Assembly (NCBI RefSeq): GCF_041929345.1
Contig: NZ_JBHFNQ010000255.1
Span: 9,472 to 73,471, forward strand
DNA length: 64,000 nucleotides
Reading direction: 5' to 3'
Origin: Floridanema aerugineum
Lineage (GTDB): Bacteria; Cyanobacteriota; Cyanobacteriia; Cyanobacteriales; Aerosakkonemataceae
Shown here piece after piece: positions 8,338 through 15,543 of this stretch. Both the position numbers and the translations under genes were made by a program. Under the pieces are notes generated by a model, which did no database searches, was not told where the DNA came from, and saw only the letters and a list, made by a program, of their open reading frames with translations. Numbering within the stretch: the stretch's first letter is position 1; every line of letters begins with the position of its first letter.

Positions 8338-9660
8338 ATGCGAATTTTAGTTTGGGGCTTAGGATACGTAGGTACAGTCGTATCAGCTTGCTTTGCCGAA
8401 ATGGGTCATGAAGTTATTGGTGTAGAAACCAACAGCGAAAAAGTGAAAGCTTTTAACGAAGGGCGCAGCCCGATCGTGGAACCAGAACTAGATGATTTGA
8501 TTGCTTCGGGAATCAAAAAGGGCAACTTGAAAGCAGTCAACAGCGGCAAGCAATATGTACCTTGGGCAGATGTGTCACTGATTTGTGTGGGAACACCTAG
8601 CGCCCCAGATGGTTCCCCTGTGATGACCTACATTGAAAGTGCCGCCCGTGAAATTGGCGAAGGATTAAGAAATTCTGACAGATATCATGTAGTGGTATTA
8701 CGGAGTACAGTATTTCCCGGAGTATCGCGGAATCTGTTAACTAAAATCGTCGAGAAATATTCTCGCCGCAAAGCTGGAGAAGATTTTGGTGTAGCGATTA
8801 ACCCGGAATTCTTACGAGAAACGACAGCTGTGAGAGATTTCTACGAACCACCTTACACGGTGATTGGAGAGTTAGATCCTGCTAGTGGTGATTTTGTAGC
8901 GGCTTTGTACCAAAGTATTAAAGCACCTATTTATCACGTTGGTTTGGAAGAAGCGGAATTGTTGAAGGTGATTAATAACTCTTTCCATGCGCTGAAAGTG
9001 GGTTTTGCTAATGAAATCGGTCGGATTGGTGATGCTTTAGGTTTGGACAGCAATGCGATTATGCAATTGGTCTGTGCAGACTATAAGCTGAATATTTCAC
9101 CGAAGTATTTGATGCCGGGATTTGCGTTTGGTGGTTCTTGCTTGCCGAAGGATTTGCGATCGCTAGCGTACAATGCACGTCGTTTAGGTGTAGAAGTACC
9201 AATTGTCGATTCGATTCTGCCTTCTAATACATTGCACATTGAGGCAGCACGAATTAAGGTTCATGAAATGCAAGCCAAAAAGATCGCGATTTTGGGCTTA
9301 AGCTTTAAAGGTGGTACAGATGATTTGCGGGAAAGCCCAATCATTGCGCTGATTCGTGATTTGTGGCGTGATGGTGTGCCAATGATGGTTTATGACCCAG
9401 ATGTGCAAATTGATAAAATGTTAGGCAGCAATCTGGAGTATTTGGAACGGCAGTTACCCCAAATTCATCAGTTGGTAAGTTCGGATTTGAATCAAGTGTT
9501 GACGGAATGTGATGGGATTGTGCTTTCTAAACAACATCCGGTGTTTAGTGCAGCGATGTCTTCACTTTATGGTCAGATGCCTGTTTTAGATTTGTCTCGT
9601 TGGGAACTATATTCGAGAGTAGCGATCGAGGAGTCAGTTCTTTCTCAAGTTGCTGCTTAG
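8338..9660 (+). CDS. algD: AlgD-like GDP-mannose 6-dehydrogenase (nucleotide-sugar dehydrogenase)
   Basis: A 440-residue cytosolic NAD-dependent sugar-nucleotide dehydrogenase. The N-terminal Rossmann motif GLGYVG (7-12), the central helix motif with NPEFLRET (155-162), the catalytic-cysteine motif FAFGGSCLPKD (C268) and the C-terminal LGLSFKGGTDDLRESP (about 315-330) are those of GDP-mannose dehydrogenases; the cysteine number coincides with that of Pseudomonas AlgD as I remember it. IVEPELDDLI and DYKLN-SPKYLMPGFAFGG also read as AlgD rather than UDP-glucose dehydrogenase. The reaction would be GDP-mannose to GDP-mannuronate, the committed step of alginate. The next gene is an Alg8-like synthase 111 bp away, which supports the substrate. 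A UDP-sugar substrate cannot be excluded. Confidence 0.9.
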   Translation: MRILVWGLGYVGTVVSACFAEMGHEVIGVETNSEKVKAFNEGRSPIVEPELDDLIASGIKKGNLKAVNSGKQYVPWADVSLICVGTPSAPDGSPVMTYIESAAREIGEGLRNSDRYHVVVLRSTVFPGVSRNLLTKIVEKYSRRKAGEDFGVAINPEFLRETTAVRDFYEPPYTVIGELDPASGDFVAALYQSIKAPIYHVGLEEAELLKVINNSFHALKVGFANEIGRIGDALGLDSNAIMQLVCADYKLNISPKYLMPGFAFGGSCLPKDLRSLAYNARRLGVEVPIVDSILPSNTLHIEAARIKVHEMQAKKIAILGLSFKGGTDDLRESPIIALIRDLWRDGVPMMVYDPDVQIDKMLGSNLEYLERQLPQIHQLVSSDLNQVLTECDGIVLSKQHPVFSAAMSSLYGQMPVLDLSRWELYSRVAIEESVLSQVAA

Positions 9661-9771
9661 TGTAGGACATTTGTCATAGCTGATGCTGGGTAATTCTTCA
9701 TCCTTTGCAATTGTAATTCGATCGCCACATCCCAAACAGCCGAGTCGAGAACTGAGGGCTAGAAAGCCATT

Positions 9772-12024
9772 ATGAGTAAATCCGCAAATCTTTGCACAAC
9801 AGCGAAACTTTATCTCAATTTACTGGCATTACTGTTGATCTCTGCCTGTGGATTTGCTGGACTCTATTACTTAAGTCCTCAGCTACAAATAGCAGTCTAT
9901 GGTGAATGGGCAGCAGTAACAGTAGGAACTTTGGGTGCTGTTCGCTGGAGTTGGTTTGGCTTTCAGTTACTTCGGAGTTGGTATTATCGCAAATGGGTAT
10001 TTGCTGGTTGGCGACGCAAAGCTAACAGAATACCCTTGGAAGAATTACCCACAGCTTGTTTGATTGCACCGACTTTTAGAGAGCAACCTTGGATTACGGA
10101 TAAAGTATTTCGGGCGATCGCAGATAATGCAAAAAGTCTGATTAATCCAACAATTGTCATTGTAGTTACCACGCCCGAAGAAATTGAAGCGATCGGGAAA
10201 ATTCTCGACGAAGAAGACCCAGAACACAAGTACATTAAATATCTGCCAATGCTTGACCCAGCTGGGGGGAAACGCAAGGCATTAGCAGAAGGTTTGAGAT
10301 TACTCGCTCGTTCCAACCCACCGAAAAACACGATTGTTGGTTTAATGGATGGAGATGCAGTAATTAACCCGGGTGTCCTCAAAGGTTGCTTACCATTTTT
10401 TAATATGTTCCCTAAAATCGGTGCATTAACTACCGATGAACGTGCCACAGTTTTAGGTTCCAAGTTTTTTGAAGAATGGTTAGTTTTACGATTTGCCCAA
10501 AGACATTTGTATATGTGTTCGCACGGACTTGCTAAGAAAGTTTTGTGTTTGACAGGGCGTTTTTCTTTATATCGAGCGGAAGCTGCGCTCAATCCTAGCT
10601 TCGCCGATTTGTTAGAAAAGGATATGCTCAATGACTGGTTGTGGGGCGAATTTAAGTTTCTTTCTGGCGATGACAAAAGTACTTGGTACTGGGTACTAAA
10701 AGAAGGGTACGACATGATGTATGTTCCAGATGCGATGGTTGATACGATCGAAACCATTTCTGGTTCTGTACCGATGCGTGCTTATCAAAATATGCGGCGT
10801 TGGTTCGGAAATATGCTACGTAATGGTAGTCGTGCCCTTGCTCTTGGCCCACATAAAGTTGGTTGGTTTATTTGGTACTGTATCCTCGATCAAAGACTGA
10901 GTATTTGGACAGCTTTGATTGCGCCTGGATTAATGATTATTTATGCTCTAACAGGCAACTGGGTACAACTTGGTTTAATCTTTTTTTGGCTTCTCTTTAC
11001 TCGCGGTTTGAGTTTAATTCTTTTTTCGATCGGTAGAGATGACTACCTTAAACCAATTCACCTTTTATATATGCTTGCCTCCCAGTGGAGTTCATCATTA
11101 ATCAAAATTTATACACAGATGAACTTGGCAAAGCAAAAATGGTCTAATCGTGGCAACCAAAAGAGTGATATTGCAGGTACAGGTTTTGGTAAATGGTTGA
11201 AACTGAGCACTTCTAACTTTCTTTACTACGCACAATTGTTTGGCTTTAGCATTTTGTTATGTTCAATGGCTAGGGTGTTCAGTCCAGCTTACGATCTTCC
11301 TAATTTTGTGTGGCAGGTTAATGTGCAAGCTAAACCGACACCAAGGGAAATTGTCAAAGCTATTGACTACGGTGTTCTACCTAATGATGGGAAAGATGAT
11401 GGTGCGGCACTGCAAAAATTGATTGCTAGTTTACCATTACAAGGGATAATTCAAGTTAATTTACCGATTGGGGAATTAGATTTGTTCCGTCCTGTAGAAA
11501 TTAACCACAGCAATATCATTATTAAAGGTCAGGGTGCTGGACGCACAGTAATTAAAGCTCATGTAACTGAACAAGTTCCCGACTCTTTTATTACTATCAA
11601 ACCAGCAAACATTACTAAAGATGTTAAGGCTAGTAATTCCAATATCGGGAAAGTTTCAGCAGCTAACTCATCTATTGGTAGAGTACATAATATTGAATTG
11701 AGTCGTTTTTCTCTAGAAGTTGTTCCCCCTCAGCCAGAATCTGAGTTGAACTACAAAGTAGACAGTATTGTGCTAGATCGAGTGGAGAAAGTGACGCTGA
11801 AAAATATTGAGTTTGAACAGAGTCAGCCTCACGCTTTAGTGCTCAACAATACCCAGAGCGTCTATGTGGAGTATATAGCTATAGAGGGCAATCCGAATTG
11901 TGTAGATTCTGGAAGCGGAAATGATCTGGCCCAAAATCTCTGTTTAGATGAACAGATTTCGCAAAAGAATGCGGTCAATACAATTATTAAAGGAGTAAAT
12001 CTCTCCAGCAAGTTATCGTCATAG
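9772..12024 (+). CDS. alg8: Alg8-like GT2 polysaccharide synthase with C-terminal beta-helix extension
   Basis: A 750-residue membrane protein. Two N-terminal membrane helices (about 12-32, 42-62) precede a processive family-2 glycosyltransferase domain. DGD is at 193-195, GDDKSTW at 299-305 and the RRWFGNMLRN motif at 342-351. Further helices lie at about 365-435 and 475-500. These motifs read as Alg8 (mannuronan synthase) rather than cellulose or hyaluronan synthase. After the last helix, residues about 515-750 form a non-membrane region starting DYGVLPNDGKDDGAAL, the entry signature of pectate-lyase-like beta helices, with repeated strand patterns (NIIIKGQGAGRTVI, VEKVTLKNIEF). I see no DPH(D/E) epimerase motif in it, so it may be non-catalytic. 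It lies between the algD-like gene and the C5-epimerase. I know of no described Alg8 with this tail. Confidence 0.88.
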   Translation: MSKSANLCTTAKLYLNLLALLLISACGFAGLYYLSPQLQIAVYGEWAAVTVGTLGAVRWSWFGFQLLRSWYYRKWVFAGWRRKANRIPLEELPTACLIAPTFREQPWITDKVFRAIADNAKSLINPTIVIVVTTPEEIEAIGKILDEEDPEHKYIKYLPMLDPAGGKRKALAEGLRLLARSNPPKNTIVGLMDGDAVINPGVLKGCLPFFNMFPKIGALTTDERATVLGSKFFEEWLVLRFAQRHLYMCSHGLAKKVLCLTGRFSLYRAEAALNPSFADLLEKDMLNDWLWGEFKFLSGDDKSTWYWVLKEGYDMMYVPDAMVDTIETISGSVPMRAYQNMRRWFGNMLRNGSRALALGPHKVGWFIWYCILDQRLSIWTALIAPGLMIIYALTGNWVQLGLIFFWLLFTRGLSLILFSIGRDDYLKPIHLLYMLASQWSSSLIKIYTQMNLAKQKWSNRGNQKSDIAGTGFGKWLKLSTSNFLYYAQLFGFSILLCSMARVFSPAYDLPNFVWQVNVQAKPTPREIVKAIDYGVLPNDGKDDGAALQKLIASLPLQGIIQVNLPIGELDLFRPVEINHSNIIIKGQGAGRTVIKAHVTEQVPDSFITIKPANITKDVKASNSNIGKVSAANSSIGRVHNIELSRFSLEVVPPQPESELNYKVDSIVLDRVEKVTLKNIEFEQSQPHALVLNNTQSVYVEYIAIEGNPNCVDSGSGNDLAQNLCLDEQISQKNAVNTIIKGVNLSSKLSS

Positions 12025-12187
12025 CAAATTGTCAAGTCTTTCTACTAAGTATTGCGAAAAAATGGCTCTCTTGTACTTAGAGCGATCGATAAATTTGATT
12101 AATTTTTGAAAGGCTGGCTCTGTAAGGAATCCCATTGGTAAGCGCGATTGATAAATCAGCAAATTAGTTGCAAGTTGCAGGTGAATT

Positions 12188-15100
12188 ATGGAATTTCAAT
12201 TAGGTTCATTAACCGATTACAACAAGCAGAGTGAGTTTGTTAGTATCTCCGATCCAACTGATTTATACAAGTTCAGTTTGGGACAACAACAAACTGTCAG
12301 TATGTTTCTCAGTGGTTTGTCAGCAGGTACGAAACTAGAACTCCTTGATAATAACGGAACACTGATTGATAGTTCAGTAAATTCAGGCACACTTTGGACG
12401 GCGAGTAATAGTGGGACAACAGGGGGATTAATTACCAAAACTTTAGCATCTGGTGATTACCAAGTTAGAGTTTCTCACCTGGATCAAATCACTGGTAATC
12501 CACTTTACGATCAAGGAGAAAAGTATAGCTTAATCTTCCAGCCCCATGATGCACCAAAAACAGTTGCGGTAGCATCTTCTACGACCAAAAATAAAGGTGG
12601 TGCTGACATTTTAACTGATGGTAGTAGCGACCAAGTTGAGATTAATAAAGCGATCGAACAAGTTGGCAAAGCTGGTGGTGGAACTGTACTTTTATTGGAT
12701 GGCACTTACAATATTACCGACAATGTTTTAGCGCTGTATGATAATGTTACCTTAACAGGGGTTGGTTGGAATACTGTTCTCAAACAAGGGAACAATGTGG
12801 TATTTACTAATGCGGGAATGGTTCGTTCTGCTGCTGATTCAGGTAAGGGAAATATTGCTAAACCAATTTATGTTAACCAGCATTTTCGGCACATGAGTTG
12901 GGATGGTAACAAAGCAAATCAAACCAGTTCCAAAAACGCTTACGGCAACTTTGGATTTTACCAAGATAGTAGCTTTGAAGACTTGCGCGTTCATAGTTTC
13001 AAATATTACGGTTTAGATCCTCATGAAAATAGTGATGCTAAAGTACCAACACAGAGATTAACAATTAAAGACAATTTAGCCGATCGCAATGGTCAAGATG
13101 GAATCACATTAGATAACATTGTCAATTCAGTAGTTGAAGGTAATATCAGTGATGCAAATACCCGACATGGCATAAATTTAGTTACTGACTCTGAAAATAA
13201 CATGATCAGAAATAATGTTGTTACTAATAACGGTTTTCGGGGAATTGTGGTGCAGTCAGGAAGTGAAAAAGAGAGAACTTCTGACAATAACATCTTAGAG
13301 GGCAACACCGTTAAATTCAATCAACGAGATGGGATTTATTTAGAATTAGCAAAAGGTACCAAGCTTGAAAATAACATTGTAGAAGAAAATGGGCAAAGCG
13401 GTATTCATTTGAAAGGTGCATCTAACAGCACAATTTCGGAAAATGAATTGCTGAATAACTCACAATCTAGGCATCGAGGTTACGGCGAAATACTGGTTAA
13501 CCATTACTTGAATACAACCACAAACCAAACTACTTACTCAACTAACAATGTCGCCCAAAACAATACTATCCTGAACAACAAATCAGTAGTTGCGAAGTAC
13601 GGAATAGAAGAAAAAGCTCCGGGTAACGACTACAACAGTTATCAAGACAACACGATCCAAGGAACATACAAAACAAGCCGAATTCAAGGGCTAAATTCTA
13701 AAGAAAGTTACAGTGTTAGTCAAACAGGTCGGACTTTTTGGGACTCAGCAGTAGGCGATCCTTTAGCGGGAATTACTCAAGCTCCTCAGTATGTAAAAGT
13801 TGACTACAAAGCTAACGATGGCGCTGGCAATACTAAGGAAGCTGCTCGTGATATTGGCAGTTTAACTGATTACCAAAAGATTACTGATTATGTTGGGGAA
13901 TTCGATGCTAATGACTTCTATAAATTTAGTATTGGCAAGCAAGAAACTGTGAGCATATTCCTCAATGGTTTAGCTGCGGGAACTACTATTGAACTGCTGA
14001 AGAGTGATGGTTCAGTTCTGAAGTCTTCGACTAATAAAGGGACTACTTGGACGGAAAGTGATAGTGGAAAAACTGAAGGTTTAATTAGCGAAACTTTGGC
14101 AGAGGGTACTTATTTTGTCAATGTGAAACCGGGGGAAATGACGGGTAATCCGATTTACGATAATGATGAAAAATACAGTATTGTTTTCCAACCTCATGAT
14201 GGGACTAAGACAGTTGCGGTGGCGGCGAAAGATACTGTAAATAAAGGTGGTGCTGATTTCACTGCTACTGGTAGTAATGACCAAGTTGTGATTAATCAGG
14301 CGATCGCACAAGTCGGAATGAGTGGTGGAGGAACAGTCTTACTTTTACCTGGAACTTTCAACATTGCTGACAATGTTTTGATTACCTACGATAACGTTAA
14401 TCTCTCTGGTGTCGGTTGGAATACTGTTCTGAAACAGGCAAATAATGTGGAATTTGAAGATGCGGGAATGTTGCGTTCTGCACTACACTCCGCAGAAGAA
14501 AACATCGCAGTTCCTCGCTTCTACAATCAAAATATTCGTCACTTGAAATTAGACGGTAATAAGAGCAATCAAACCTCAACTCGGAACGCCTACGGTAACT
14601 TTGGAACTTATGGCAATAGCACTTTTGAAGACTTGCGCGTAACTAACTTTGCCTACTACGGTTTCGACCCCCACGAAAATGCTTATGCTCCTGTTCCCAC
14701 TGTTGCATTAACAATCAAAGATTCTCTCGCAGATCATAACGGTCAAGACGGAATTACCATTGATAATCTAGAGTATTCTTTGGTTGCGGACAACATTGCT
14801 GATTCCAACAAACGTCATGGGATTAATGTTGTAACTGCTACCAAACATACAAACTTCTTTAACAACGTTGCTACCTACAATGGTACTGGTGGAAGTGGTA
14901 ACGGAATCACAGTTCAACCAGGAGCGATCGACCCATCGAGAACTTCTGATTACAATTTGTTTGAAGGTAATATTTCCAGATACAACAAAACTAGTGGTAT
15001 CTACTCTTATCTAGGTGACTACAACGAGTACAGAAACAATATTGTGGAATATAATTCCACTTATGGAATTCGCCTCCGGTCTTCTGCTAACAATATTGTC

Positions 15101-15361
15101 AGTGGTAACAAACTGCTAAATAACTCGCAAGTACTTAAAGGTGGTTACTCAGAAATTTACATCGATGATGACAATGCTACCTTCTCTACAGGAAATACTG
15201 TGTCAGCAAATACGATCGTCAATAACCCAATTGACCAAGCAAAATGGGGTATTGGAGAAAAGAACATCTCTAACTCTGGAAATACTTACATGGGTAATGT
15301 TATTCAGGGATTAACCAGACAATATCGAGTTTACTCTCCACCTTCTGAGATTTTTGCTTAG
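12188..15361 (+). CDS. Bimodular AlgE-type mannuronan C5-epimerase with PPC-like domains
   Basis: A 1057-residue protein made of two homologous halves of about 550 residues. Each half has a PPC-like beta domain (about 1-118 and 555-668) followed by a right-handed beta-helix A-module. Each module has the AlgE signature: YYGLDPHENS (Y274, D277, H279) and YYGFDPHENA (Y824, D827, H829), with D309/D859 and H327/H877 (NxRHGIN) at matching spacing. These align with Y149, D152, H154, D178 and H196 of Azotobacter AlgE4 as I recall them, so both modules should be active. The reaction is conversion of mannuronate to guluronate in the polymer. No signal peptide is visible, and a stop at 12182 bars an upstream extension. 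Azotobacter AlgE enzymes carry RTX R-modules and use type I export; none is here, so the export route is unknown. A terminator follows at 15408. Confidence 0.9.
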   Translation: MEFQLGSLTDYNKQSEFVSISDPTDLYKFSLGQQQTVSMFLSGLSAGTKLELLDNNGTLIDSSVNSGTLWTASNSGTTGGLITKTLASGDYQVRVSHLDQITGNPLYDQGEKYSLIFQPHDAPKTVAVASSTTKNKGGADILTDGSSDQVEINKAIEQVGKAGGGTVLLLDGTYNITDNVLALYDNVTLTGVGWNTVLKQGNNVVFTNAGMVRSAADSGKGNIAKPIYVNQHFRHMSWDGNKANQTSSKNAYGNFGFYQDSSFEDLRVHSFKYYGLDPHENSDAKVPTQRLTIKDNLADRNGQDGITLDNIVNSVVEGNISDANTRHGINLVTDSENNMIRNNVVTNNGFRGIVVQSGSEKERTSDNNILEGNTVKFNQRDGIYLELAKGTKLENNIVEENGQSGIHLKGASNSTISENELLNNSQSRHRGYGEILVNHYLNTTTNQTTYSTNNVAQNNTILNNKSVVAKYGIEEKAPGNDYNSYQDNTIQGTYKTSRIQGLNSKESYSVSQTGRTFWDSAVGDPLAGITQAPQYVKVDYKANDGAGNTKEAARDIGSLTDYQKITDYVGEFDANDFYKFSIGKQETVSIFLNGLAAGTTIELLKSDGSVLKSSTNKGTTWTESDSGKTEGLISETLAEGTYFVNVKPGEMTGNPIYDNDEKYSIVFQPHDGTKTVAVAAKDTVNKGGADFTATGSNDQVVINQAIAQVGMSGGGTVLLLPGTFNIADNVLITYDNVNLSGVGWNTVLKQANNVEFEDAGMLRSALHSAEENIAVPRFYNQNIRHLKLDGNKSNQTSTRNAYGNFGTYGNSTFEDLRVTNFAYYGFDPHENAYAPVPTVALTIKDSLADHNGQDGITIDNLEYSLVADNIADSNKRHGINVVTATKHTNFFNNVATYNGTGGSGNGITVQPGAIDPSRTSDYNLFEGNISRYNKTSGIYSYLGDYNEYRNNIVEYNSTYGIRLRSSANNIVSGNKLLNNSQVLKGGYSEIYIDDDNATFSTGNTVSANTIVNNPIDQAKWGIGEKNISNSGNTYMGNVIQGLTRQYRVYSPPSEIFA

Positions 15362-15407
15362 TATTGCTAGTTAATAACTATTAACTATTAGCTTAAATAA
15401 ATAATCG

Positions 15408-15446
15408 GGATTCAGGAAAAATTACTCCTGCATCCTAATTTTTTTT
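15408..15446 (+). terminator. Terminator after the C5-epimerase
   Basis: A 10-bp stem with one mismatch (15408-15417 with 15426-15435) followed by a run of eight T. It marks the end of the polysaccharide gene run and faces the convergent CHAT gene. Confidence 0.75.
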
Positions 15447-15543
15447 GTGATTAATTAGGGCTTTTTATTAATAATTAAAATCCTCACTGGAGCAGTCTTG
15501 TTACTCAACATTTCAGCAATTCTCGACCTCTCGACAAGCTCAT

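Noticed and set aside
9984..10757. 257-codon minus-strand frame inside the Alg8-like gene
   Set aside because: Antisense shadow; Ser-rich translation without motifs, whereas the plus-strand frame has clear GT2 motifs.
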